64,000 nt of DNA. Origin: Vicugna pacos. Taxonomy: Eukaryota > Chordata > Mammalia > Artiodactyla > Camelidae. A model generated the notes under the pieces. It saw only the letters and a program-made list of their open reading frames with translations. It searched no databases and was not told where the DNA came from. Numbering within the stretch: position 1 is the first letter of the stretch; every line of letters begins with the position of its first letter. The stretch lies in the NCBI RefSeq assembly GCF_048564905.1, contig NC_133021.1, forward strand, positions 29,089,097-29,153,096. The letters run 5' to 3'. A program made the position numbers and the translations under genes. Shown piece by piece: positions 1 through 11,795 of this stretch.

Positions 1-249
1 GTTAAACTTCTTTGCCAATATTCACATTACTACTGAACTTGTAAATATAGTGAAGATAAAGGAGACTTCAGTAATCAGAAAGTCAATTTCTGGAACTATC
101 TCCCAATAATTAAAATATGAAAATCAACCCAAAACACTCTTCTCATTTAATAGATGCTAGATTAACACAGAATAACAATTGATCCTTAAGGGTGTTTTGA
201 TTGCCTAACAGTTCCACTTATAACCAAATTGGCTTCACTTACTCATTAT

Positions 250-323
250 TTTTCCTTCCTTCCTTCCTTCTTTCCCTCCTTCCTTCCTCCCTCCCTCCCT
301 CCTTTCTTTCTTTCCCTTCTTTC
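250..323. repeat. Polypyrimidine (CCTT/CCTC)n simple repeat
   Basis: About 70 bases of almost pure C/T built from TTCC, CTCC and TTTC units, with the purine strand opposite. It is an impure microsatellite and probably length-variable. No gene is associated with it. Confidence 0.9.
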
Positions 324-1719
324 ATCACATTATTTAGGAATATGTTGAAATAATGATGCTGAGTTATAATGCTAAGTGATAATGGTAAAGTGGTACCTAG
401 TAGATTTGAATTCTAACACAAATAAAAGTGAAGAGGATTTATTTTAGATGCTTTTCTCCACTTTTTTTTTCAATTGATAGTACAAGGAATCATTTTAGAT
501 TCCTGCAGGTGTTAAGTCTCACAAATAAATAGACAATGAAAAAAAATTCTAAGTAATTATTCAGATAACTGAGACAATTCTCACTTTGATCTGATATTTC
601 AAGACAATAAAAAATAGTTCAAAAACTGATTTTGCTTAAAATATTTAGACTCTGCCTCCTTTGCACTGTGCTTTTTATACACGTACATGTCTTGATTATT
701 TCCCGGGATCTTCGAGTCAGGTTAAAGTTTACTTATTGATTTGTCTGGTGATCTCACAATTGTATTTAGATTTTTACGCCCAGACAATTATCATGGACTA
801 AAAGAAACTGACAAATGACAAATATAAAAACTTTTCCCTGTTGAATAGTAGTTGAGCTGATACAGACTTGTGGATTTAATTAGCCCTAAACTTGGCCGGG
901 GCGGGAGGGGAGGGTGTGTGTGCACACGTGCATGTGTGTGTTAATATGTCTAAATAGAGAATCTCCAGTCTGAAACTTTTTCAAGTTTTTATCCACTGAA
1001 GGGCTTTGTGAAACAGATGCTGTTTATTATGTCTTTGCCTTCTCCAAGTTGATGTTAATTTTAGAAGTCAATGAGAAACATTAATGCTAAAAGCTAAAAG
1101 TCTTTGTCAAATTAAATGTGGCAAAGAAGACAGCAGAATATTACAAGCGTCTTTTGGAACTGTATCTGCTCACTGGTTCTTGTGTAGTCGTCTTTCTGCA
1201 GAAATCTATATTTATGCATGTTCCCTGTTTGCTTCCTTAGAAATCTATAAATTATATCTATATCCATCAGTCTGACAAATGTATTACCTTATACACCAAA
1301 GGAGAATTTTATCAGGAGAATTTTAATGGCCTGTAACTATCGAACACAGCTGGTGACAAACCATTTCTTCTGTTATTGACCACAGCTTTAGAACAGCATT
1401 CAAAACAGCATTCTAGGAAAGTCAAAAAAATTGGGAACAATGCCTGTCTCTCATTTAAAATAAAGTACTGTTTATAGAACAGCAATGCAGATACTCTCAG
1501 CTTTATTATTGAATTTAAGTTGCCGTTAATTAAGAAATATGATCATTTTTACATCTGGCCCTCTGAAGAAATCCTTAAATTTAAGCACTAAAAAAATAAG
1601 TTATAAAGTTATACCACTCAGGGCACTAGAAGTGGTTAAGTTGGTCTTTTTCCTAACCCTTCACATTCAAAGTACTACTGTAATCTCAAAGTTGACCTGT
1701 GACCTGGACCCAAATATTT
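324..1719. other. AT-rich intergenic DNA, nothing recognised
   Basis: There is no convincing coding region; the longest ATG-initiated frame (1084-1275, 63 codons) has no recognisable protein features. A short GT-rich patch lies at about 913-941. The rest looks like unique or very old sequence. Confidence 0.5.
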
Positions 1720-2050
1720 AGAGCCTCCTCACTTTCTTCCTTGCCTTTGGATATACGTTCTGCCTGCTGTTTGCATGCTAGTAGCTGTTTCAAGGACCTA
1801 ACCTTAAGAGAGCAAGGTTTTGCGGAGACCATTTGGACTGAACCCTAGTTAGGGTCTCTATGCAAATATTTATGATTCTGTTGGGTAGGTATAGAGATTA
1901 CTCATTTTGTGGCCCCAGACAAGCCTTGTATGTGAGTTCCCTTACTTATAACTCTGCCCCCTACCAATCTGGAGTGGTCCTGCCTCTTCCTTCTGTCTCT
2001 CCTTGCCCTCCATATATGGGGGCTAGTTTCATATTTCAGGGAAACTCCTG
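1720..2050 (+). mobile_element. Possible solitary LTR, family undetermined
   Basis: The stretch reads like an endogenous retrovirus LTR: a pyrimidine-rich, moderately GC block, a CTTATAACT-like TATA area near 1945, and a downstream segment rich in CCTGCCTC and CTCTCCTTGCC. I cannot name the family, and the ends and duplications are not clear. If correct it is an old, broken solo fossil. It could instead be unique sequence. Confidence 0.28.
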
Positions 2051-4620
2051 AGGTTTTGAACCAACACATGGAACTTCATGATTATCAACAAGAGTAGATG
2101 GCATGAGAAGTCTCTTTTGAGAAAACCAGTTTAGCCTTTGAGTTAGCTGTCACTGATGCCAGCTGTGCCTCAAAGTTTCTAGTTTCATTTAAAGGAGTTA
2201 AATTTTAAGGCCCAGAGAGAGGTATGACCAGTTGGAGTTGGGCAGGCATTCAGAACTCCAGGGGTGCTGTTACATAAAATAAAATGTGCTGTAGGAAGAT
2301 GGCAAAAAGAAACTAAAAAACTAAGATGTCTATCCCAGTCCAAGCTCCAATGTTATATCCAAGAGGATGAATCTTCAGGAACTGGAGTCTAGGAGTGCTT
2401 GTAATATTGATTCTTCATTGCCATAATTTGGAACTTTAATACCACGTATTTCTACAGTGTCCCTTTAATGCAAGCACACCCTAACTCTCTATTCCTCTGT
2501 CCTTAAAGATTCCTGGCCCAAATCTATGAGCTCTGTCCTCATCAGCACCATATTTACTAGCACTAAAGGCAGAACATACAGAGGATCTGAACTGCAACCA
2601 CCATCAGGGACTCAGGGATATAAAACAGAAAGCGTAGGGACATATCGAAGGTGTACCAAGAAGTCTGAGTCTAGATAAGAATGAAAGATACAGGCAAGTT
2701 ACAGCTACATTTCATTGAAGGATGAGGTCCAACATTTAGTTTTACACAAGTTGACTTGAATGTTTTAGAGGCTGGTGGGATTTCTAAGTGTAATTATTTA
2801 CATTTGTCCTGGAAATTGGAAAAAATAATGAAAGATATTGTGAGAGGGAGATGGAAAGAGAATATTCCAGAAGGGTGATTCTCAATTCTATCCTGCCCAA
2901 TTAACTATTTTGTAATGCTTATTTACTGTCCTGAAATGAAATTCATAGGTTATAGAACCTACCTACACACATGTTAAAATTATTATAACTATAATATAAA
3001 GTAGCAATTGAACAAAGACAATTTATAATAAAATAGTATGTGTTTCCACATGTAAATACTTGGGCAGACTACTATAGATGACTCAGAAAAGCATTCAGAT
3101 GTTTGCATCTATCTGTTGAATAGCCAGAAACATGGTAGCTTGAAATGCAGTCAAATTCAGGTACATTATATTGGTCACTTAAGTGCCATGAGTGTAATTA
3201 TCATAGTTGGCATAATTTTTTTGAAAATACAGAATAACTCTTGCACAAGTTCCAAACTAAAAACATATATTTTTGTCAATTTACATGTTAGTTGCATTCT
3301 TGAAAAAGTTATTGTATACGAAGAGCATACAGTAATACAGTATGTATAAGTAAAATGGAGTTAGGTTATCAACTGCACATGGGCTTTTCATCTTCATAAA
3401 TATCTAGGAGAACATGAGAAACTCTTGTGTGATATGGAAAACCATGTATTTTACGGCATCTAGTGTCACTGCATGGCTTGTTCAATGTAAGTAGCATCCA
3501 AAACAAGCATTGGGACAGTAAAAAATGTCTCCACAAATTCCAAAAAACCTTCTAGGAAGAAATAATGTCTCTTATTCATGACTCTTCTAGGGATGTAGTG
3601 AGAGTGGCCTAGAGATGAATATGATTGGATTCAGGATTTTTTAAAAATATTAATATAATGGTTGATTTTTTAAATATTTAATATGATGATTAAGCCTTAA
3701 ACCCATAATCTCCTAATTATTCTCCCTAGGATGTTGCATTCTCTTTCTTGTACAGATTCCTTAATTCACATCATTTTTCTCTCCCATATAATATTTCTCA
3801 CTCTTTAGCTCTCATCTAGACCAGGTATACAGAAATAGAATTATTGGATTAAATAATATCAAAGCTGGAAGGGTCTTTAGAAATTACCTTCATTTCAGAG
3901 CCAAAGAGAGTAAATACACAAATTGTAGAGTGTATCCCAAAGTAAGCAGAATTGCCAGTGGAAAAACTTGATATTTTAGCTGACAGATTCCTGATATTTT
4001 CAATCACATGTACAAAATACATAGTTTTGTTTATTTCTGCAACATTGAAAACTCACTAATGTTTAATAATTATAGGAACACATAAATTACAAAAACACAT
4101 AAAGCTTCTAGCACTTGGCTATAGCTCCACTAATTCTGATACACTGGCCCTAGATTCTCTGTTTAGCTGATACCTGGGAAGCCCTCCACATACAGGTCTA
4201 TACCTGCCTGATTCTTGCCCAAATTTCCATCTCCTAATGTACATCTTCTTTCTAATGTTAATTTATTACATGTTTTATCCATGATTGGTTGTGTTTTTGT
4301 TTTTTTGTTTTTTGGATTTTTTTTGGTTGGTGTTGATAATTCTTTGTAAATTAACATTTAAAAAAAATCAAATGTATATGCCCCTTGGCCATTTACAGGA
4401 CATTTCTACTTCAGAAACTTCTGTTGGTTTATTTTCCTCATGTGTCTTTTTCACATAATGATCTCTTTCTTCACCTGGCCCTCAGCCCTTGGGGGTACTC
4501 ATATAATGTGCAAACAGAGTCCCAGCATTAGCAGACATTAGTGTATTTTCATGTCCGAAAGTGTTTTAGAATCAGGAAGAGCAGCATATAGCTTCTCCAT
4601 TCATGGACTATACTTATAGT
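2051..4620. other. Intergenic DNA, largely unique
   Basis: No supported gene. Near 3855-3930 there is a weak similarity to old mammalian interspersed repeats (a GCTGGAAGGGTCTTTAGA segment followed by a short A-rich, MIR-like stretch), too decayed to call. The remainder is AT-rich sequence with no frame longer than about 80 codons. Confidence 0.45.
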
Positions 4621-4738
4621 TGTATGTACACGTGTATCTGCAGGTGTGCATGTATGTATGCATACATTATCCATATACACACATACATGTACATGTGTAT
4701 ATATAAACATGTGTTTATTTACTTATTTATTTATTTAG
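4621..4738. repeat. Alternating TATG/TACA and (TTTA)n simple repeats
   Basis: A run of alternating purine-pyrimidine sequence (ATGTATGTATGCATACAT, then ACACATACATGT) grades into a (TTTA)n tract ending near 4738. It is a compound microsatellite. Confidence 0.8.
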
Positions 4739-5874
4739 ATGAATGGGAGGAGGCTTTATGTTGATGTTCCTACTTCTAAAATACGATGCATTTGAGAGAA
4801 AGAAAAACACATGTGTAAGAGCACGCAGTAAGGAGGTTAGATGATAATTTCACTTCCACCACTGGGTGCTATTCCATTCCTTCTTCAGCCATGCAAAGAA
4901 TTTCAGAGGGCCTTCTGGTCACACCCGTTGGATGGCGCAAAGGTCCCCTGAGGGTCTTCCAGCTAGCATGACTTTGTATAGCAATTGGCTTTAACCAGAG
5001 ACCTTCCTTCCAACATATAATATCCAGTCAAGTAGCCAAATCCTGTGGAGGAAGAGCTGCCCTCGCTCACTTCTGCATTAGGAAGGAAACTTCTGCGTGG
5101 ATAGAGAGACTCCTGAACAAATGCTTGTAATTAACAGAAGAAGCATATTATAGCTATAGCTCATTTTTATTCCAGTGATAAAACAAATTTGGGGTTTTTG
5201 TATTTTCCCTCTTTTTTCTCCCATCTTTGCTTAACTTCCCTAACTTTGGTTACTTTTGACATATTTTAATGGATTTTTTTATCATAATAGGGAAAGCTGG
5301 GATATTCATATCAGATCCACTATTTGCCATTCTGGAGTGATTCATCAAGATGTCAAAACAGTGTAGGGAGACATAAAAACACAGCCCATGCAACCTAGTA
5401 GCTCCAAACATCTAGCCCCCATGTCACCCAGAAAAAGCCACAAAAGAATTTTGCTTAGGAATTTTTTTTTATTCATGCAGTATGCACTTACCAATACCTC
5501 ATTGATTTTGTACTATTTAATTTAAAAGGGCAGGCAGCCTAGTACATAATCTTGTGTCGACTAAGGACAGGGTTATTTATATGGCAAAGCACCAGATGAA
5601 ATGTAAACGTTCCAATTGACTAACAAGTACATAATTCAAGCCAAATCACATTAGGGGAGACTGTGTAGGCACAAAAGCATCCCAAGGGACCGTAGCACAG
5701 ATCTCTTTGCATTGAAATCAAACCTACACGAATTGTACAGAGCTCTCAGTGCTTGGATTTTTAGTAAGAAACTCACCCCCTGCAAGAATTCATTCCTGCC
5801 TCCTAGCCAGAGGCAGCGGGTACTCTCCGCATGCTTTCTGGGACTATGCCAGTCATTTCTTCAAACGTTTAATA
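4739..5874. other. Intergenic DNA, nothing recognised
   Basis: Unique-looking sequence with no supported coding region, repeat family or RNA gene. The segment 4860-5100 is slightly more GC-rich than its surroundings but shows no long frame. Confidence 0.45.
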
Positions 5875-5992
5875 AAGTGGCAATAATAAAGCCTTTATCA
5901 TAGGGTTATTCTGAGTATTAATGAAACAGGTATCCAAAGTACTTAGCATACTGCCTGACACAGCACATTTAATAGATTCTTATCATTCCTCT
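5875..5992 (+). repeat. MIR fragment (3' part)
   Basis: Matches the MIR pattern: a CATAGGGTTATTCTGAG stretch (consensus has ATAGGGTTGTTGTGAGGATTAAATGA), then CTTAGCATACTGCCTGACACAG, where consensus has CTTAGCACAGTGCCTGGCACA. Old, strongly diverged SINE. Confidence 0.65.
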
Positions 5993-6004
5993 CCTCCTTT
6001 ATTA

Positions 6005-6295
6005 CTGGAACAGATAATTACTGACTACTTACTGCTGGGTGTTGGGTACCAGGCAAATGACATGGATTACAGTAGACACGTTCCATGCTCTGGGTGGGAA
6101 AGTGGTGGGTCTATAAACAAAACAAGTGAAAATACATATAATATGTCAGGTGCTGAAAATGCTATGACAACAAAAAGCCAAAAGAGAAAAATGAAGGAAT
6201 CAAGTGGTGATGGGAGAAAGGCATTGATGTTTTTTAGATGGTGGTTAGAGATGGACTCTCCATGACAGTGACAATTCAGCAGAGACCTGAAGCTT
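6005..6295 (+). repeat. Old interspersed repeat, probably L2-type 3' region
   Basis: Contains CTGGGTGTTGGGTACCAG, then an ATTACAGTAGACACG segment, a long A-rich run with ATAATATGTCAGGTGCTG, and GCAGAGACCTGAAG at the end. This order matches a common ancient mammalian repeat that I associate with L2. Overlapping open frames here (114 and 115 codons on opposite strands) are by-products of the repeat. Confidence 0.5.
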
Positions 6296-6535
6296 GGGAG
6301 GCAGGGAGCACCCCCAGTGTCCAGGGAAGAGCAGTCCCTGTGGACAGGAAGGAAGAGACAGATGCCCTGAAGCTGGACAGTGCTGTCTTGCTTTGAGTTC
6401 AAAGTTACATCCAAGTCAAAGGGAAAAAGTAGAAGGAAAAAAGAAAGAAAGATTTTTTTTTAAAGAGAACATTGAATTCATAGTATTGCCCACTTCCTGT
6501 ACATGCTCAATTAATATCTGTTGAATGAATTTTAA

Positions 6536-7925
6536 AAATAGCTACAATATATCAAGCACTTTATTCTAAACCTAGTTCTAAACATGTTGTAACAGCACAT
6601 AGAATCTCTATAACAAACTATTGATTGGTGAACCACAGCTATATCATCAGTGAAATGTTAAGATAAATCTTCAAATAGATTGTGAATATTTATTATACTG
6701 ACTAGTAGTCTAAATATGTGTTTATTTCCATGAATGTCAAATGCTTCTTTCAATTTCTGATGATTACAAAAAATTAAGTCTTAGAATTGCGGAAGATACC
6801 AGGATTCCATCCGTACACTTGCCAAAGACTCATGGCATCCTGTCTTCACTGGTCCAGATCAGGACCATTCTTACCCAATGAGGTGACTGAATTAGAGTTA
6901 CTAAGAAATTAAGGAATCAGATTCCACACATCTAAAATGAAGTCATCCAAAGTAAAAATAAAAAATAAAGTTAAATAAAATCAAGTCATCTACTTTTACT
7001 CTAAGCACTCCCTCTATGCCACTTTCATAATTCATAAAAGAAAAAATGATCATTTTTCAGGTCCTCAGGATCATCTCTGTAGTGTTGTTTCAAACTCTTC
7101 CTTTCCTGGTCCCCCTAGGGAAATCCCCGCCCCACATACCCAATGCTTTGATCCTTCTGGTTGGTTCCTCACACTGTCTCTGTGAGCTGCCCTTTCTTCA
7201 CCAGTCCCACAGATATTAGCCAAGTCCAAGATTGCTTCCATTTTTACCTTGTGAGTCATCATACATGTAACCTCTAAAGGCAGAATGGTTCTAATCCACT
7301 AATAACCTATTCAGTAAAAATAACAGCTTCCAGTTTTCTGTTGAATTGTATCTAAACTCTTTATCAACTCATTGTTCTATCAGCAAGGAGTGATAATGTT
7401 AGTGCCAGGTTCAGCAGTAGTTACAAGGATAAAGGATGGTACCAGGACATAAAGTGCTTTGACTCTTAAAGAGATGACTAATGGCAGGATGCAAGTTGGA
7501 TGGACACAGTGAGGGACCGAGCAAAAGGAATAGTTAGGATCAGAACTTGTGAAAGTCTGGTATCAAGTGAGACTGTCGAATTTAATCGCCATGCAATTAT
7601 TAAGCACCTTGAATGTACGTGGCTCACAGTTTACTTACTACAGCTTTGACAGGTTCTAAATGGCAAGTTGGAGTCTCTTACCTTCAAATCTACGTTTTTG
7701 TTCACTGCAGTACTTGTCACGATTTGAGGCTGACCCTGTGCATTCAGTAAATAGATGATTTTGGCTATGTCACTAGTTAAGCTTATAACCTTGAGCAAAT
7801 AGTTTCAACTCTTGAACCCTTGTTGGATTAGATCTTCTCTAAGCTCCAATCTAACTTTAAACGTCTATGGTCACACATTGGGGGAGGATCAGAAAATTCC
7901 CCAAGGAGTGCGCCCTGAATGTGTT
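6536..7925. other. Intergenic DNA with a possible MIR trace
   Basis: No gene. Around 7745-7880 the order 'CTATGTCACTAGTTAAGC..., CTTGAGCAAATAG..., GAACCC...' weakly resembles the MIR core (placing letters by consensus order), but identity is low. The rest is unremarkable. Confidence 0.4.
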
Positions 7926-7929
7926 CTCT

Positions 7930-8260
7930 TAAGCATTGCTCATAAAAGCAAATATTAAATATCCATCAAAGAAGACCAGCTAAATAAACTAGGGCACTTT
8001 ATTATGATGGACTAAACCTGTTATTTTAGTGACACTATGATATTTATGAACTGCCATTCATTATCGGATGCAAAAACAGTTTATAAATCATGTATAGCGT
8101 GGCTTCATTTATGGAAGGGGATTAACCGCAGTGCAAATTTCAGTAATCTCTGGAAGGAAGAATTTCAGAGAAATTCTATTTTCCCCTTTATATGTTCTTC
8201 ATTGTTTGGTTATTTTTGCAGTGTTCCAGTATCATTTTTGGATTCAGATAAAAAAGCAAT
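7930..8260 (+). repeat. Old LINE-type 3' remnant
   Basis: The run 'TAAATATCCATCAAAG...TAAATAAACTAGGGCA...ATTATGATGG' resembles the LINE-1-type pattern (ATCAATAGG, TAAATTATGGTACATC, ATGGAATA). It is followed by the expected ACAGTTTATA and ATCTCTGGAAGGA blocks in the same order. It is diverged and carries no coding capacity. Confidence 0.5.
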
Positions 8261-8261
8261 T

Positions 8262-9780
8262 TAAATGTTGGAAAAAGTAAAATTGGCTACATTATATTAT
8301 CAAAATAAACATAAAATATAACCTGATGATTATGTAAATGAGTGCTGCTACCCCCTCTAGGTATTTCACAGCTTCCTCAACTTATCTGTATTCGGAACAA
8401 AAATCCCATTTCATTCAAATATTAGAACATTCTAAATGGTAGGAGGCAGATTCATGTGTTTAAGTCAGCTATCAGGATTATAGCTTCCTTGCCTGAATTT
8501 TTAAAACATTGCAGTCATTATCCAAGGCGATGGAGTAAGTCAATGAGGAAAAATCTAGCTCTCAATATACTGATCACTCACTTCTTTTTATTTATTGGTC
8601 CTAACAGGCAATTATCCCATTAAGGAGATTTCCCTTCAGTTTCTCATGTGAAGATGTGAGGAGCTTTATGTCTTCCCTCTACCCGATTAAGTAAAAACTG
8701 CGAAAGACTCAGAATCATTGCACCTGAGTTCAATCAGCAGCACCCTTTGCAGTTTCAAAGTAGAAAGGTTTAGCTGTTCAGTCCCCGCTGCTGGAAAATT
8801 CTGCATTCCCAATTTAGAGTGTCAAAAAGCTATGGCTAATTATTCTCATGGCAATGATAATCACACCAATTATGATTCTTAAAAGAGCTCAGGAGACAAA
8901 AGTACAGATAAGACTCACAAAGACAAGTTAGGAAAGAGAAAAATGATTTTGAGTGTTAGGAACCCAAATCCGCAGAGACTTTTCCTTTTGGAAAGAATAA
9001 CAATTAAAAATGTATGAAAAGTTGAGATTACCCCTATAAAATCTAGTGGAAGAGGGTGAGCCATCCCGTGTATTATCACAGTTATTCCCACATGTGGGGA
9101 CCAGTCCCAGCTTCCTGTTTGTAACAGCCAAACCCCATCTTCTTCCCACTCCAAAAAGTATCCAAAAAATAAATGACCAGCAGCAACTCTAAGGAAATGA
9201 AAATTATAAGGGAAATATATTGTTTGTTCAAGAAAGTTTATCTTTAGGAACCTTTATGGAAGCTAGTAAAAGTTACATCTTTTATAACCATGAATCATAA
9301 GTTAATGCTCTTATCCACAAAGGTACATAAACATAAGTTTCTGTCTGTTTTACTTCTAAACACAGGGGAGATTTGTATTATGCTGCATTAGTAATAATAA
9401 TAAGGAAAATCATCTAGCTTATTCTTTTTGTCCATTCTTCAAATATCTGATAAACTAGTAAGTGAAAGTTTTTTACTTCAAAATTATTTCATGTCAGTTA
9501 TGGTGATCAAAACAAGATGGAGTTTAATTTACAATCTACTGAGTCTACAAAAAGACTCATATATAACCAGTACAGCCTAGGGTCTAGATGGGGGTATATA
9601 CAAAAACTATATGCTTCTTGAAACAGGGGGATATATTGTGAGGAAAGAGCCTTCTTTCTTTTGCTGTCTGTTTCCATAGGAAGACAAGTAATTTTCTCGG
9701 ATTAGTTGTGAAATCTTCCATACAAGAAAGGCACCATTAGAGAGGACAGGTGTGTAAAGGGCAGCAGAAGTTTATATCGC
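8262..9780. other. Intergenic DNA, nothing recognised
   Basis: Unique-looking, AT-rich. The segment 8780-8890 has several ATTA-type homeodomain-like cores (CTAATTATT, CCAATTATG) and little repeat character. It might be a conserved non-coding element, but that cannot be judged from one species. Confidence 0.4.
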
Positions 9781-10141
9781 TTTGCTGGGTTCAGGTTCCT
9801 GCAACAAAGGACCAGAGACTGGGTGGCTTATAAACATTAAGCTTGATTTCTCATCATTCGTGAGGCTGGAAGTCTGAGCTCAAGGTACCAACAGGGTGGG
9901 GTTCCGGTGAGCACCCTCTTCTGGTCCCAGACTGCTGGCTTCTCACTGTACCCTCCCATGATGGAAGGAAGGAGCTAGCTCTCTGGCCTGTTCTTGTAAG
10001 GGCACTAATCCACTTACCAGGGTGCCAGCTCTCGTGACCTAATCACCTCCAAAGGCCCCACTCGCTGATGTTATCACACTGGGGCTTAAGATTCCGACAT
10101 GTGGATTGGGGGAGGGGAGCACAGACATGCAGTCCATAATG
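9781..10141 (-). mobile_element. MaLR (MLT1/MST-type) solitary LTR fossil
   Basis: Read on the plus strand it gives the reverse complement of a MaLR LTR. The ordered blocks are CAGAGACTGGGTGGCTTATAA, GAGGCTGGAAGTCTGAG, CTTGTAAGGGCACTAATCC, GACCTAATCACCTCC and GCAGTCCATAA. It spans nearly a full LTR with no internal region beside it, so it is a solo LTR. The family was active early in placental mammal evolution. It is diverged and broken. Confidence 0.8.
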
Positions 10142-11427
10142 CCCTGCAATTCACTTTTTGCAGTGAGGTAAGAAATAAGTGAAGAAATGCAGAAAGGAAT
10201 GAATGAATCCACGAGTCAGAACTTGCTGCCTCTAACAGGCACATACATTACGGTTGCAGCAAGCACAGGAGATACAGCTGTCCGGCATCCTTGGGAAGTG
10301 TTCCTGTAAAAGAACTAAATATTTAGTTGATTTATGTGGAAATCAGGCTACTTCTTTGCTATTTAGGCTGCGATGATTTCATCCCATTTTCTATGAATCC
10401 TCTAGGTGCTTTTGAAAATCACACCAAGAGACGTTGCTGCCATATGGCTGAGAGGCAGGACTTCCTGAAAGTGTCACCCAGAGGGGTTCATGGAGGATCC
10501 AAGCCGTGGGCTCCTCCCTTTTTCGCTCTGTGTCGGCTTCACTCCCCCACATCCCCACCCTCCTTCCGCTCCCCCCTCCAATGTTCTGTAGCTGTCAGGA
10601 TTCTTTTATAGAAATAAGTGAAATGATAATGAGACAAGAGTTAGACGTGCTGCAGATGAAAAGAAAGACTTTAAGGAACTAAGAACAAGGAACGGCTACC
10701 CCCTTTGAAAGCCCTAAAGAGGAGGAAGGAGGTAGATGAAGGGGTTACCCTGCCCAGGAAGATTTCTCCTTGCACATTTGACTTTCAAAAATGCCTCTGA
10801 TCTTTTTGCCCAGGGAGCTGGTGCTGAATTCAGCTGGGTCCAAACAAAGCTTCGCTGTGGAGGCTGAAAGGAGTCTAGAGCCCAGTGTTCTTTCCTTCCG
10901 GCCTGAATGGCCATGGCCTCTGAGTTGCCAGTCACAACTCCTGGCCTTGTCAAGAGATTGTTCATTGAGACCAGAGGCTGCAGTTATGTGGGTAGAATAA
11001 GGCCTTAAGAGTCTTAAGGTCTAAGGTACAGTGTGAGGACTAGTGTTAAAAACACTGTTTTATAGACTGAAAATCCGCTAAAAGAGTAGATTTCAGGTGT
11101 TCTCAGCACAAAAACATAACAAGGTAAATGAATGGTAAGGAAATGTATATGTTCCTTAGCTTGACTCTAGTAGTCTTCTTATTAAATACATATATATTAA
11201 AACGGTAGATTGTGCTCCCTAAATATACACAATTCTCATCATTTTTAATTTAAATAAACATTTTTAAATTTAAAAAAGAGAGAGAGAGAACAGATACTTT
11301 CCCACTTCCTGATTTTTATGCCATAGCCAGTTGGTTGGCTGTATTTAGAGAGGATATTCTGGTCTGCTCCTTTCCACACCCTTGGAATCCAATTTAGAGT
11401 TAAAAAAAAAACAAACCCCAGAGATGA
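10142..11427. other. Intergenic DNA, moderately GC-rich in part
   Basis: The segment 10480-10960 is more GC-rich than the surroundings and gives frames of 69-94 codons on both strands, but none has recognisable domains or exon-like splice context. A short (GA)n run lies at 11276-11290. No named repeat was recognised. Confidence 0.4.
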
Positions 11428-11632
11428 TCATCATAATAGCAAGTATTTGTATAATGCCGTACATTTTATAAAATATATCCGTCTGCATTTCCTTTGGTTT
11501 TGGGGGTGCTTCTTTTTCCCTCAACAACCTTATGAACCTTGTGTTGCTATTACCATTTTTCAAATGACAAAATGGTCAAAGTTACCTAGTTAATAAGTGG
11601 GAGAGTCAGGTCTGAAACCTTGGCTTTCCAAT
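11428..11632 (+). repeat. MIR element
   Basis: Shows MIR order: CATCATAATAGC, then TTGCTATTACCATTTTTCAAATGA (read in two parts), a TTACCTAGTTAATAAGTGG block (consensus CACACAGCTAGTAAGTGGC), and GGTCTGAAACC. It is a near full-length ancient SINE. Confidence 0.75.
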
Positions 11633-11644
11633 TTAAAAAATCTT

Positions 11645-11795
11645 ATTTGGTAGATGACACTTTTTAGGCTGGAGAACGATCAGTTACTTGCGTAAGACCT
11701 CTGCCTAAAGTTAGAGGTAGAACAGTCACTGGAACCCTGGGCTCCCTCATCCTAAGCAGGCAGCCCTGCCTCTCTGCATTCTGGTTGAAGAGATT
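11645..11795 (+). repeat. Second MIR-like fragment
   Basis: Directly downstream of the previous MIR. It has CAGTTACTTGCGTAAGACC followed by AGTTAGAGGTAGAACAG and CTGGAACCCTGGGCTCCC, which fits the MIR core and its 3' side. More diverged than its neighbour. It could be a tandem MIR insertion. Confidence 0.45.

Noticed and set aside
5921-6414. Overlapping 114- and 115-codon frames on both strands
   Set aside because: They fall in MIR and L2-like repeat sequence and show no protein similarity.
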